From Corallochytrium limacisporum (taxonomy: Eukaryota > Opisthokonta): a stretch of 23,796 nt of DNA. Location of the stretch: NCBI GenBank assembly GCA_002811645.1, contig PDIP01000153.1, forward strand, positions 1 through 23,796, read 5' to 3'. A program made the translations under genes and the position numbers. Position 1 is the first letter of the stretch. Each line of letters begins with the position of its first letter. Shown here piece by piece: positions 1-9,694 of the stretch. The notes beneath the pieces are model-generated. The model had not been told where the DNA came from. It searched no databases and saw nothing but the letters and a program-made list of their open reading frames with translations.

Positions 1-12
1 AACCCTAACCCT
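1..12. repeat. Telomere-like repeat, two AACCCT units
   Basis: Two perfect head-to-tail AACCCT hexamers stand at the first base of the window, then the sequence becomes unique. C-rich strand at the left end is the orientation expected for a TTAGGG-type telomere. Only 12 bases are present, so an internal chance match cannot be excluded, but its position at base 1 makes a chromosome tip plausible. Confidence 0.5.
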
Positions 13-328
13 ATCTGAGTAGACGGTGACGGGATTGCGCTAGCGTGGTTGGATCCATCGGCCGTCCATCACAAAGCATGCATGCGACCGCAGGGTAGAG
101 TTGATCGAAGTGCCATCATAGCCTCCGATGCCCCTGCCACGGACAAAAATGCCTGCCAGGGGTGGTTTATCAGTCTCGAGCTGTTTACGCGGTTACCACA
201 GATATCAGATTCAAGTTGTCCACCCATTCGGTACATTTGCAACTAAAAGTTCTCGATTTGCGAATCATGTGCTGGGACTTCTTCGGAATCTCCCAATATA
301 CAACAAGGAAAGTTGTGCCACACAAGTC

Positions 329-778
329 TTACGGACATAGATATGGTCCCCTCGTCTCCTCGTCATGAATAGTAAATTGCATCGTAATTCCAGAACTAAA
401 CCCCTCCCGCTCTGTCCGCGGGAAAAAGGTGTGGGAGGTGAGCAATTTAACGGTTCCGGGATTTATTTGCCCGATGCATCTGAGTACATAATTTTCACTG
501 CATTGTTTTTCTTTCACGATGAACGTCTCATCTCCTATTTTTCCTTCAACAACCGGCATACAGGAGTGGTACATCGTCGTAGGCCAGAATACCTTTTTTT
601 CTTTCTGGACCTTCGAGGCAACCCCTTTACACAGTGACCAAAGCAGTCGAGCATGAAGTAATGTGGAAAGATAAACGACACGGACTGTCTTATCTCCGTG
701 GGGTTCCACGTCTGGGATATCTTTTCCAATAGTACCCGAATACCAGTTTTCGTGACTCACAGAAATCCTGGTTCTCAC
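329..778 (-). pseudogene. Possible degenerate or partial coding region, 149 codons
   Basis: An open frame of 149 codons has a fairly protein-like composition, especially in its second half (segments such as VVEGKIGDETFIVKEKQC and GITMQFTIHDEETRGPY). It lacks an ATG near its 5' end: the frame opens at GTG just after an in-frame TAG at 785-787, and the first internal Met is about residue 69. There is no signal peptide, and I saw no TATA-like box of the kind found at the confident genes. I do not recognise a family. It may be the 3' end of a decayed subtelomeric gene, a terminal exon, or a chance ORF. Confidence 0.22.
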
Positions 779-1810
779 TTTTGACTATATGGACTGTGGC
801 GGCTGTTTTCTTCCGTTCGTTAGCCTTTCAACCAGAGGCGCTGGGAACAGTCGACTCATTTCACATGGAATTGCGCCTGACATCTGTATCTCTTTGGCGA
901 AGACCCACATTGGAATTACTTTATGTGCCGGCGGACTATCTGAACACACGTTGACACGTCACCCAGGTTTACCGCGACAAAACGGATAGATCGTTGAAAT
1001 ATGAAAACCGGTTCATTCGGTACGGAATCCTAGTTTCCAAACCGATAAGCGATCTTGATTTGTCAATTTTTCATGCGAAGAGTTTGTGACTCATGGACTT
1101 GCTTCAAATCCATGGCCCCGTTTACTAAACGGTACGAAATCTTTCGTTGCGCAACACGACCCAACGGCAACGTCATTTGGCAATAAGCATATTAATGGCC
1201 TCTTCTTTGTACTTTGGAAAGAACGAGCCCTTCACCTAGAGTTGGACACGCCTTACAAAGGACGCTATTGTTTTCATCACTCATCTGAATCTATAGATCA
1301 TTCAAGAAAACATGAAGAGAAAATCAAAACTGCCCCGCTGTTGAATGGAAACCATACTCATCTATGTTTATTCGTAGGTCGTTGCAAACAATGGCATCAA
1401 AAAACTTGTGACGCAAAACTGGGACAAGGTTAACAGACCATACAGTCCAACATCTTACATCCACACAGATGCTAGATGTAATTTGTGGGGAACAAAGCGT
1501 TGTGTACTCGTAGTCTTTGTTGAGAATGCAGATTTGCCCGTTCCACTGCTCAGGTGAAGCCGAACGACCCTCTTCTGCTCTGACAATCGCATGTAATTGG
1601 AGATTAGGATATCATGCACCCCCTGTTGCCCACGGATATTGTAGCTTGTCCGTTTTTCAGACGAAGTATGTCCGCCTTATGCGTCCTGTCATAGAACAGC
1701 CTTGCTCCAAGAGAGCACCAGCAGTAACGTGGCAATAGTGTACTCACACGAATGGTATTGTATGATACGTGAAAACTATGATAAGAAACGGAACTTGGTG
1801 TTCCCAAACA

Positions 1811-1841
1811 CATATTTATATATATGTATGTGTGTGTGTGG
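1811..1841. repeat. TA/TG microsatellite
   Basis: Alternating TA dinucleotides run into a TG run of about six units. This is a simple-sequence tract in the gene-poor left part. Confidence 0.8.
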
Positions 1842-2462
1842 TCTTTGTTTGCACGCCCTCTGTCAAACCCCTCAATAGTATTGTACGGTGCTGGACAGCG
1901 CTTACGCGCCATTCATATCTATGTGTACAAGTTGTGGGGCCTTCGGCATGGTTTCTGATGAAAGAAGGAATAACCAACCCCCAAAGCTCTATCGATGACG
2001 GATCTCCTTGACAAAAAAAAAAACAAACATACGGCTGAGCACAGTGCTCATTGAACTTGCAATGGCTCGGCCATAGAACGACATAATTCCAATTTTGATA
2101 CTTAATGCTTCCGGGCTATTTCGCCTGAGCAGTCTCGTGATTCTTTGTTTGTTGGAAAACAATTAATGGACATCGGTTCGCCTTTCATTTCGTCTCCTTA
2201 TTCAGCTCCGTCACTATAACATGTTTTGTTGAGCTGGGTTCAATGCGCGCTAGTTGCCCAATGCATGGCGGAATACAAAAGCACCACTGACAGAAGGTTG
2301 GCACAGTGGCGGACTGTCACATAAGAAATGGGAACATTGCTACCAACTTCCGAATGCTCGCACCGCTGACCGCACTTGAAACACAATTGCCCGCCAAGTC
2401 AGCCTTTGGTGAAAATTACCGGATCTGGGGAACGCTTATGGAAGCAGCGGAGAAGGAGGGTT

Positions 2463-2495
2463 GTTCTCCTCCCCCCAGAGTGGGGAGGGGGGAAC
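2463..2495. repeat. G/C-rich inverted repeat
   Basis: A GTTC plus C-rich left arm (2463-2476) is complementary, with one or two bulges, to a G-rich right arm ending GGGGAAC (2481-2495). The loop is about 4 nt. It resembles other C-run/G-run hairpins in the window (11728-11757, 11906-11940, 18706-18733). A hairpin or G-quadruplex is possible; no function is evident. Confidence 0.5.
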
Positions 2496-2660
2496 GCATC
2501 TGTTCCCTTCGCGCCGCGGATACAGCAGTGCGTCAAGTGGACTAGAAATTCTCTTCTATAGTCCCGATGGAAGGAATAGCGGAGTATTCAAGTAACATTC
2601 ATTTCATATGTGGCATGGGAACCGATGCAAGATAAGCTGGAATTCTTCAAGGATAGCACG

Positions 2661-2670
2661 GGTATTTAAG
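2661..2670 (+). promoter_or_regulatory. TATA-like box of the repeat-protein gene
   Basis: GGTATTTAAG lies 89 bp before the ATG at 2752 (measured from the first T of TATTTAAG). The same string occurs on the minus strand upstream of CRP-C and, with one or two changes, upstream of the other CRP genes and the S28 gene. A longer start at 2608 would place this box inside the coding region, which argues for the 2752 start. Confidence 0.6.
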
Positions 2671-2751
2671 GATCTCGAGAACGATCTCTTGCATGTCCAA
2701 AGATTTGATCAAACACTCGCTAGTCGTTTTTCCTTTACACTTGAATCAAAC

Positions 2752-3306
2752 ATGAAGAACATTATCGCTTTCACATCCATGACTCTTCTAGCCATGGCAA
2801 ACTTTGCCATCGCTGGTCCTGTTCCTGGCGTTCCTGGTCTAGCTGCGGATGATGTTCCCACCTGTCCAGATGAATCCTACTGTGAGAGTATTTGCCATGG
2901 AGTCGGCGCACACTGCAGTTACGAGCAAGGCGGATACAATGAATACTGCAACGACAGTTGCACGGACGGTTGCTACCTGTGCTTCGGTGGTGACGAGGTT
3001 GAGGATGTTCCCACCTGTCCAGATGAATCCTACTGTGAGAGTATTTGCCATGGAGTCGGCGCACACTGCAGTTACGAGCAAGGCGGATACAATGAATACT
3101 GCAACGACAGTTGCACGGACGGTTGCTACCTGTGCTTCGGTGGTGACGAGGTTGAGGATGTTCCCACCTGTCCAGATGAATCCTACTGTGAGAGTATTTG
3201 CCATGGAGTCGGCGCACACTGCAGTTACGAGCAAGGCGGATACAATGAATACTGCAACGACAGTTGCACCGATGGTTGCTACCTTTGCTTTGGTGGTGAT
3301 CAGTGA
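2752..3306 (+). CDS. Secreted cysteine-rich protein with three 51-residue tandem repeats
   Basis: The protein is 184 residues. A signal peptide covers about residues 1-21 (MKN start, hydrophobic core, AIA before GPVPG), followed by a short Pro/Gly linker. Three repeats then occupy residues 34-84, 85-135 and 136-184. Each has eight cysteines spaced C-x5-C-x3-C-x6-C-x10-C-x3-C-x3-C-x2-C, enough for four disulfides per unit, and is rich in Asp/Glu. The 153-bp DNA units 1 and 2 are identical; unit 3 is identical for about 110 bp, then differs by mostly synonymous changes. I chose the start at 2752 because the frame from 2608 would translate the TATA-like box and bury the signal peptide. It resembles the minus-strand CRP family only in being small, secreted and Cys-rich; the cysteine spacing differs. 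I do not recognise a named domain. Extracellular location is inferred from the leader. Confidence 0.85.
   Translation: MKNIIAFTSMTLLAMANFAIAGPVPGVPGLAADDVPTCPDESYCESICHGVGAHCSYEQGGYNEYCNDSCTDGCYLCFGGDEVEDVPTCPDESYCESICHGVGAHCSYEQGGYNEYCNDSCTDGCYLCFGGDEVEDVPTCPDESYCESICHGVGAHCSYEQGGYNEYCNDSCTDGCYLCFGGDQ
2851..3303 (+). repeat. 153-bp coding tandem repeat, three copies
   Basis: Units start at 2851, 3004 and 3157, a period of 153 bp (51 codons). Units 1 and 2 are identical. Unit 3 ends early at the stop codon, and its last 40 or so bases carry five or six substitutions, nearly all third-position. The pattern indicates recent unit duplication or conversion, with the terminal edge escaping homogenisation. 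Confidence 0.95.
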
Positions 3307-3621
3307 ATATTTTCATTTCCACCCGTCATGTCCCAGATATAGCCGTCCGTTGATCTCTCTAGGGACTATGTTTTCTATCCCTGATATAGTCCAGCTGATA
3401 TGCACCACAATATCTTGATCTAGAATCAATGGGTACTGCAATGAAATGACCACTGGGATAATACCAAACACCAGGACACAAAAAACCATGTTGTTCGCCC
3501 TAGCTTTGGTAAGCCATCTCCGTATTAAACACAACCATATCCTATCAAGCACATCCTAGAATGTCAATGTTTCGATGAAACTTGCTTTAATTAATCCCAA
3601 ATCATCAAATGATCGACGAAT

Positions 3622-3643
3622 GCATGCTGCAAATACAGCATGC
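3622..3643. repeat. Perfect 8-bp inverted repeat
   Basis: GCATGCTG and CAGCATGC flank a 6-nt spacer, about 315 bp after the repeat-protein stop codon. It can form a short hairpin or serve as a palindromic binding site. No U-tract follows and the genome is eukaryotic, so I do not call it a terminator. Confidence 0.55.
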
Positions 3644-5130
3644 TTTGCCCCCGCGATGAGAATACCACAAAAGACTGGAATGAATACGACAGCTTTGGAG
3701 TGGCTTGGATACAGTTGGTCTGAACTTAGGAGTTATGATGGAGAACGGACGGGACATGATGTCTCGTATGTGTCATTTCGCAATGGACATGGCCAAAAGG
3801 CACGTAACTTTTGCAAAGATATTCATAGTCCCCGATAGTGTGATCGTATACGGGAGCGCAAAGACACTGGGACTTTAAGCTGAATTTGCCGATCGAAAAC
3901 AGGATCGTTAGGAACCGAACGATCAAATGCGTGCAGTGCGAAATAAAATGGACATATGTGAAGCGCAACATGCATGTCATGCAGGACAACATGCACAATA
4001 TGCAGAAGGCCTTTCGACGTGCACGTCCGCAAAATGTTGACCCATGAAACTTAGTTTTTGGCTCAAACTCTCTTGAATTCTGAAACCGAGGTTGGTACTC
4101 GTTACCTCATCGTTTGCCAGACAGAGCACCATCGGTGATAGGTTCGGATGCACCCTACTACGCGATATCCAAATAAACCACCTTAAAGTCGAGCACGGTA
4201 TAATAGCCATTCGCGTGGCGCTGTAAGAAAACCCTGTGGGTTCCCCTACCGTAATCAGGACGACAATCAATGACTGTGTTGATAAAGTGAATTTATGGTG
4301 CCAATTTGCAGGACTCAGTGGTCTGGCGAGTTGCAAATGGACATAAAACCACGGGGCTCCAGGGCTTGACCAAGGGAATGGCATAGCATCGGTTCTCGTA
4401 TTCAATGACCATGTTCTTCTTCAATGCACTGTGTTTATATTTGTAAAAGCAGAGTGTTTGGAGCCTGTGCATTTCACTAATTGCACCCGCTTCTTCACTG
4501 AGCGAGTTAAAAACGGACCCCTAACATAAATTGCTGAGGACAACGACGTCATTGGGCGAGCTACAATAGTTCATTACCAAACGGTCCCGCAGGACAACTC
4601 AACAGGTCTCATTTTGTTGTGGGCGAGCGCATTTGGTACTGCAAGCTTTTCCAAACAGTGCTGCCTCCGGTGGTACTATGAGCGCTTCGATTTTGTGGGC
4701 AAATTACCAATCAATCTGCTTCGCGGGCGTGAGATTTTTTTCCTTAAGGTCTTACTAGATCGTATGTGCAGAAGAATTTTCTGACCTGGCTGTAGGGCTA
4801 GAACTATGGAACAGCACGTGGAGTGTATCAAATGGGTAAGATGCACATCACCTAAGCCTAAGGTTCCTTTGTATACAATTGTTAGTGGAATAAGTCAGAT
4901 TGTCCTCAAGATACGGGGAAGGCAAAGTGGCAGGTGGAAAAATCACGATTGGTCCCCCGGCGCGTCATCTATGACCGTCTAGTCCGGATAGATGGACACC
5001 AGAAACTCCTCGTCTTGCCAAAAAAAAAAAAATGAAAGTAATTTTGTATGTCAGTTACTGAGGAAATAGACGCATTCTCGGCCTTGGAGCAATGGGGTTG
5101 TTCAATATAATTGGTGCCTGGGCGCAAGGA

Positions 5131-5240
5131 CAAGCGGGTAGACAGGGGGAAAGCCCACCCACAGATGTGGGCGAGATCCTACGAGCAAGCGGGCGGATAG
5201 GCGGAAAGCCAACACAGATGTGACGAGCATTCAGGTGCTT
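5131..5240. repeat. 55-bp imperfect tandem duplication
   Basis: CAAGCGGG words recur at 5131 and 5186. Each is followed by a GGAAAGCC word and then ACAGATGTG at matching positions, giving two diverged copies of a unit of about 55 bp. It lies 160-270 bp upstream of the secreted-protein start at 5404. Confidence 0.6.
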
Positions 5241-5305
5241 TCACAGTGGACATGGCGGCATTCGCCGAAGATCTTGTACAGATGAGCTCCCAGACTGGTG
5301 TTCAG

Positions 5306-5314
5306 CTATTTATG
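5306..5314 (+). promoter_or_regulatory. TATA-like box upstream of the 303-residue secreted protein
   Basis: CTATTTATG lies 97 bp before the ATG at 5404. That is the same distance range as the TATTTAA boxes of the other secreted-protein genes, but the last bases differ, so support is weaker. Confidence 0.4.
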
Positions 5315-5323
5315 CTCTCAATC

Positions 5324-5389
5324 CTCTATGGATCTCCGTAGTCTGGGATCTCTCAATTATAAAGAAGACGTTTGGCCGTGTCCATAGAG
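5324..5389 (+). promoter_or_regulatory. Inverted repeat in the probable 5' leader
   Basis: CTCTATGGA (5324-5332) and TCCATAGAG (5381-5389) are perfect 9-bp complements separated by 48 bp, all between the TATA-like box and the start codon. In a transcript this could form a stem closing just 14 nt before the ATG. Confidence 0.4.
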
Positions 5390-5403
5390 TACAGTATAGA
5401 ATC

Positions 5404-6315
5404 ATGAAGACGTTCACGGGATTTAATAGCGGCCTAATGATCCTTTGCCTCGTTGTCTCACAGTGGGCTGCAGAAGCGATGAGGACCCACTGCATATGGG
5501 ATAGAAATGGTCTTGCAGTAATTCCCGATAGTGTAATTCTAGGGCATCGAGAATTAGTTCCTGTTAAAGCCTTCCTTCAGCTCGCCCGGAAGGATGATGG
5601 TATCGATAGAGAAATTGGAGGTAGCACCAGAATCGCGTACCGCAGTAGCCACAGCTTCAAGTGCTGCCAGCCTGACTTAACTGGCGACGAAGGAGAGCCT
5701 GTTAGTGACAAGTACTACATGATCGAAACTTTTGGTGATGGAATGCTACGACTATTTTACACACATATCGGGGATGTCGCTCCTTACTGTGTTTACGCCA
5801 ATGGTACGAGCTTCAATGATACGGTAGCGCTGCAAAAAACTGTTGAAGACCGCAATGATATGTGGAAAGAAGATCCATGTGACCTTTTGGAATCTATCTG
5901 GGTAGCAACTCCGGCTAAGTTGAACGGCGTTGATGTGTTCACTTTGAGGCTTTATGGCACAGATCTCTACTTGGGAATTCCAAACGATGCGAACCCCCCA
6001 CCCAATGACTATTTCCTGGACACAGTTCTAGTCAACGAGGGTGACACCGGTATGTTCTACACTCGCTTTCTAGCAGTCTCTCCGGGGTCGGCCAATTATC
6101 CCCGTCAGATCAGCGAAGAGCATGAACTGGTTGATGTTTGCTGGATGAACTTCTGGACCCCGTACCAATGGACTGCCACAAACGAGGAGATTCTCGACCT
6201 CTACCCGGACTGTGCCAATGGATACAACTGGACCACCTGGGAGTATGTTGAATTCCCTGACGTTGAATCATTCATGGATCGAGAGGCGAATTACTGTATC
6301 AGCGCCAGTCAGTAA
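5404..6315 (+). CDS. Secreted protein of unknown family, 303 residues
   Basis: A signal peptide covers about residues 1-25 (MKTF start, hydrophobic LMILCLVV core, likely cleavage after AAEA). The mature part has eight cysteines (30, 87, 88, 129, 159, 246, 270, 298), an even number consistent with disulfides. It has three N-glycosylation sequons (NGT 133, NDT 138, NWT 275). It is rich in aromatic residues and acidic stretches, with no transmembrane segment after the leader. Alternating hydrophobic beta-like stretches (about 104-120 and 177-225) might suit an all-beta fold, but I cannot assign a family. The start is the first ATG after the TATA-like box and has MKT like CRP-A and CRP-B. An extracellular or wall/surface protein is inferred from the leader only. 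Confidence 0.8.
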   Translation: MKTFTGFNSGLMILCLVVSQWAAEAMRTHCIWDRNGLAVIPDSVILGHRELVPVKAFLQLARKDDGIDREIGGSTRIAYRSSHSFKCCQPDLTGDEGEPVSDKYYMIETFGDGMLRLFYTHIGDVAPYCVYANGTSFNDTVALQKTVEDRNDMWKEDPCDLLESIWVATPAKLNGVDVFTLRLYGTDLYLGIPNDANPPPNDYFLDTVLVNEGDTGMFYTRFLAVSPGSANYPRQISEEHELVDVCWMNFWTPYQWTATNEEILDLYPDCANGYNWTTWEYVEFPDVESFMDREANYCISASQ

Positions 6316-6918
6316 TAACCCGTACACGTTCAGTTGAGCATAGATCACCTATAACATTTTTTTGACTATACCTGTCTCCACTAGAACCATTCATTACAGT
6401 CACACGTTCTTTGATTCAAATATGTTTAAACCAGAAGGGAACCTGTCATGGTCGCCTGTTCAGTAGTTGATAACGGCGGATTCATCTGCACCTCTTTTCC
6501 AGGGTGTGTAGGGTTTCTGGCCGCTTGATCATATGTAGATACAATGCTCTTGACATGGAAACGACATACATATCTACCCACTATGTCATTTTATTTGATG
6601 CCAGCTCAAGTTGCCATGTTGTGGTGTACTCAAAGTTGGGCCTCAATATGGTACAGTGTTCAGTGCAGTGATCACAAAGTGCCACCCTTTCCATGTGTAC
6701 TGAGAAGGTAAAAACTTGACTCCCCCCTGCTAGCGCCGCTGGTTTTGGCCAGTATATAGCCAGTGGCAGTGTATGGCTGAATGTAGAGCAACGGGATCAG
6801 CGACGCTGCCGTGGTGTGGGACCTCCACACAGACTCGGACAGCCAATCCTTCCAGTCCATTTGGAATGCAGGCAGTCTTAGCAAAGCCAAATTGATTTAT
6901 TGGATACCCGTATTTTAC
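6316..6918. other. Intergenic stretch, nothing recognised
   Basis: No frame with coding-like features, RNA gene or clear repeat was seen. It lies between the 303-residue secreted-protein gene and the possible gene relic on the other strand. Confidence 0.5.
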
Positions 6919-7370
6919 TTACAGATGGGTGCCCCCAAGGCACACGAGCACGATGTTCCACCGACTGTAAGAATCGTCTTCCACTCGCCCAATATGTCGT
7001 GCGTTTGTGACTTCGCTGTGCAGTGCCCACCGCACAGGGTGTAATATGGCTTTTCGTTTGGGACAGAACAGTATACCGTCAATCGATATCAGGTGCAGGA
7101 ACACGTCATTGATGCCAAGAAACCCTACCCCCAATGTCGGCCTCAGCGCACGGACCTCATCCAAAAGCAGCCAACGATCGGAGTTTTGGGCTCAATTTGT
7201 CTTTAGGCCAAAGCTCCTCGAGTTCAGCAAGAGTGGTTCGTACGACCTCCTCGGGGGTGTTGGGGGTGACCATTCAGTTGTTTCCACTGTTGGTTTTAAT
7301 GGTCATGTCGCCCATATTCTCATCTCCAATGTCGGTGGAGTACTGACGGGGTCGGAAAATGGTGTTTGGA
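6919..7370 (-). pseudogene. Possible relic of a protein-coding gene, interrupted
   Basis: Reading the minus strand, one frame runs from about 7370 (segments like FRPRQYSTDIGDENMGDM) to an in-frame TGA at 7276-7274. The frame then continues with an ATG at 7273 (segments NTPEEVVRTTLAELEEL and WPKDKLSPKLRSLAAFG) to a TGA at 7159-7157. A frame shifted there stays open to 6919 (segment DEVRALRPTLGVGFLGIND). The local composition, with amphipathic Glu/Leu/Lys stretches, is more protein-like than the surrounding DNA. One stop plus one shift would suit a decayed gene or an unrecognised intron. No family was recognised, and a chance run of open frames remains possible. Confidence 0.22.
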
Positions 7371-7402
7371 AGAGGGGGGCTGGGAGGGAAAGGGGAGGCT
7401 AA

Positions 7403-7940
7403 ACCCTCGAGCACAGTAACGTACGGGCCGGTCGTTATTGGCCAACATCACACATATGCTTGCTACATAATTGATATTTGGTCTCGCACGGTTCATAAAA
7501 TTGGAACTTTATGGAGCTTACACTGACAGGTGTTTGCTTTAGAAAAGCAGGACAAAGGAAGATTAATTCGTTGAATGTCTCAAGAGTTCGCAGTCAGTAA
7601 TGTCATGTAGCTGCCTCTAAGCGAGAGGGCGCTGAAGTGTTCGTCTTGTGCGTGACTTCCGTTAGGTTTGAGAGTGTTCAAGGACTGCAGTTCCAGTGTG
7701 CTCAACTGGTGAAATCTTTCGACTACCAGCCACTGGCATAGCTTAAGTCCAAGGCATATTCCGTGTTCCTAGAGAAGGCATTTTTATTCTCCGGATCGAG
7801 CAAGAGAAGGATCTGCTAGGTACTTCGGAAAGGGAAGAAACCTCAATTCTTATTTCAGGATTAAGTCAGATCGAATGAAAAGGTTGCGTATAGTAGCAAT
7901 AGTCCCTGTCTAGAATGCATTACAACAGACCATCGCAACT
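7403..7940. other. Upstream region of the ZIP gene, no gene seen
   Basis: No coding-like frame. A weak T-rich TATA candidate (TTTTTATT, about 7782-7789) lies some 155 bp before the ZIP start, but it does not match the TATTTAA box of the secreted-protein genes. Confidence 0.4.
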
Positions 7941-8891
7941 ATGAATGGAGGACTATTCGCCACCAAGTTGCTTGGCAGCATATTTGTGTTGATCTTGGGC
8001 TATGTGTGCACAGCTCTTCTCCCCCTTCATCTAAAGGAAAACAAGTCCATTCAATCAAAGGCCCAGTCCTTCTGTGGAGGTGTGTTCTTGGCTATTGGCT
8101 TCCTGCATATGCTTCCCGACGCCTCGGACACCCTGGAGTACAGCGACCGCACCTTTTTCATCCCTGACCCCGAGGGTGGCAAGAAAGCATTCCCTCTGTC
8201 CTTCCTCTTTCTGTGTATTATGATTCTCTTCATTCTTTTCCTCGAGAAAGTTCTGTTCCAGGGTCTGGATGAGGCCCTGGCCAAGCACGCGGACCAAGAA
8301 AGCCCCGCACGGTGTTGTGATGTCGAGGTAGGCAGAGTCTCCACTGTGTCGATTAGGAAGTCCATCGAGAATACGGAGATCCAAAAGGCTGACAGCTCAA
8401 GTGTGTCTTCTACCTACTGTGATGCGGACGAAAAGGACAAGCCAATTGCCTACATCATGCACCTCATTCTGTGCGTGCACTCCATCTTTGAAGGTGCTTC
8501 CGTTGGTCTGGCTGCCACTTTCCGGTCTGCTCTGGTCATCTGGATCGCAATCGTGGCCCACAAGGGATTCGAAGGCTTTGCTCTCGGGTGTGAGTTCATC
8601 AAGGTCGGACTGAAGCGCCACGTCCACGTCAAGCTTGCGGCCGTATATTCTTTGGCAGCTCCTCTTGGCATTGCTATCGGTGCTGGTACACAGGTGGCGC
8701 TAGAGGACACTAGCATCCTGCCATGGATTGATGGTATATTCAGCGCATTCGGTGGGGGCACGTTCGCATATCTGGCTTTGGTAATCGTGTTCGCTGAGTA
8801 CTTCAAGGGTGACAAGCACCAGCGCGTTACAAATTTCCTATCTATGTGCATTGGCTTCGTTCTCATGGCAGTGCCAGCAGTATTTTCATAA
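7941..8891 (+). CDS. ZIP-family divalent metal transporter
   Basis: A 316-residue polytopic membrane protein with about eight hydrophobic helices: roughly 8-30, 41-60, 85-107, 169-193, 196-217, 230-252, 263-288 and 296-315. Diagnostic ZIP motifs are HMLPDA in helix 2 (56-61), HSIFEGASVGL in helix 4 (180-190) and HKGFEGFALG in helix 5 (207-216). These supply the His and Glu side chains that line the metal path in this family (H180, E184, H207, E211). The length is usual for plant/fungal/animal ZIP1-type proteins. Zn2+, and perhaps Fe2+ or Mn2+, import into the cytosol is the known family activity; substrate and membrane are not determined here. The loop between helices 3 and 4 (108-168) lacks the His-rich cluster common in the family and has a Cys-Cys pair (125-126). 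It lacks the TATTTAA box of its secreted neighbours. Confidence 0.93.
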   Translation: MNGGLFATKLLGSIFVLILGYVCTALLPLHLKENKSIQSKAQSFCGGVFLAIGFLHMLPDASDTLEYSDRTFFIPDPEGGKKAFPLSFLFLCIMILFILFLEKVLFQGLDEALAKHADQESPARCCDVEVGRVSTVSIRKSIENTEIQKADSSSVSSTYCDADEKDKPIAYIMHLILCVHSIFEGASVGLAATFRSALVIWIAIVAHKGFEGFALGCEFIKVGLKRHVHVKLAAVYSLAAPLGIAIGAGTQVALEDTSILPWIDGIFSAFGGGTFAYLALVIVFAEYFKGDKHQRVTNFLSMCIGFVLMAVPAVFS

Positions 8892-9694
8892 ATTCGTGTT
8901 TTGACCCTAGCAAGCCGATCACCTCATTCATTGAGTTACATCCAGCATCAGAGAGCAAGTAACCATAAATGACCTGCAGCACCGTGCCACGGTGAGACCG
9001 TACTCTGCAAAGTGGTCCATGGGTTGAACTATCAGAGCCGACATACGGAGGGGGGGGCTGAGAGACCGCGCGGGGCCAGGGGATTTTGGTTGGGGGCTGC
9101 CAGGTATTTGGTCATAATTCTAGAGTCGGAAGTTACCCCAGTCGGCACTGCGTACTTTAGTCTTTTAGGGCTTTCGCTGTAAGTTGCTCAGAAGTGTGTT
9201 CGGTCTCGATCTGACCCACTGCAATGCGCAGTCCAATGTGCTATCGTCAGCATATGGATTTTCTATCTTTCTAAAAGAGAAACCGACGCCGACCGGAGAC
9301 CGAGTGGAGTGAGAGCCCAGCCGGACGCGATGTCCTGTACCCAGGTTCTCACAGACTAAAGAAATTGTGTCTGCCCTGAGTTTATTCGTTTGTTAGCGGT
9401 GTACCGAGCCTTAGGATACATTTTAGCATCATAATTCATGAAGTATTCGAATACTATCGTACTACACTGGGGATAGTGTGCGCACAGAAGCTGGCGATAC
9501 AGTTGCCATACGTCGTCGCCGTGCGCTTCATAGCACTGAGCGTAAAACACCACGCGGACTTCGAAAAGAAAATATATTACTGTGTATAACTGGGGTATTG
9601 AATAGCAACAGACGCAACCGGAACAATATATTCGCTTGCAATTCTAATAGTGCCCATAAATTGCAAAGCTAAGTGACTTTTCCGCAGAATCGAC
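8892..9694. other. Convergent intergenic region between ZIP and S28 genes
   Basis: The plus-strand ZIP gene and the minus-strand S28 gene end towards each other here, so this holds the two 3' ends. An 8-base G run occurs at 9050-9057. No RNA gene or convincing ORF was seen. Confidence 0.5.

Larger units (their letters stand above)
788..2640. other. Stretch with no convincing gene
   Basis: Only short open frames in several phases, most without ATG starts and none with recognisable motifs. It contains a TA/TG microsatellite (about 1811-1841), an 11-base A run near 2013 and a G/C-rich hairpin (2463-2495). No RNA gene was recognised. Confidence 0.5.
3307..5290. other. Stretch with no convincing gene
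   Basis: The longest frame (3977-4405, minus) has no signal peptide, motif or promoter like its neighbours and is not coding-like. The stretch contains a perfect hairpin (3622-3643), a patch of repeated ACATGCA-like words (about 3966-4005), a 12-base A run near 5019 and a 55-bp tandem duplication (5131-5240). Confidence 0.5.

Noticed and set aside
1086-1433. 115-codon plus-strand frame
   Set aside because: It begins at GTG, has no leader or motif, and has the composition of translated non-coding DNA.
2608-2751. 48-codon N-terminal extension of the repeat-protein gene
   Set aside because: It would translate the TATA-like box and bury an ideal signal peptide that starts at 2752.
2851-3303. 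CRISPR-like array
   Set aside because: The repeats are 153 bp, contiguous with no spacers, and coding.
2771-3418. Long open frames on the minus strand and in another plus frame over the triple repeat
   Set aside because: They are shadows: a stop-free 153-bp unit repeated three times keeps all such frames open. They lack signal peptide and promoter.
3977-4405. 142-codon minus-strand frame
   Set aside because: No recognisable motif, leader or TATA-like box; composition looks random.
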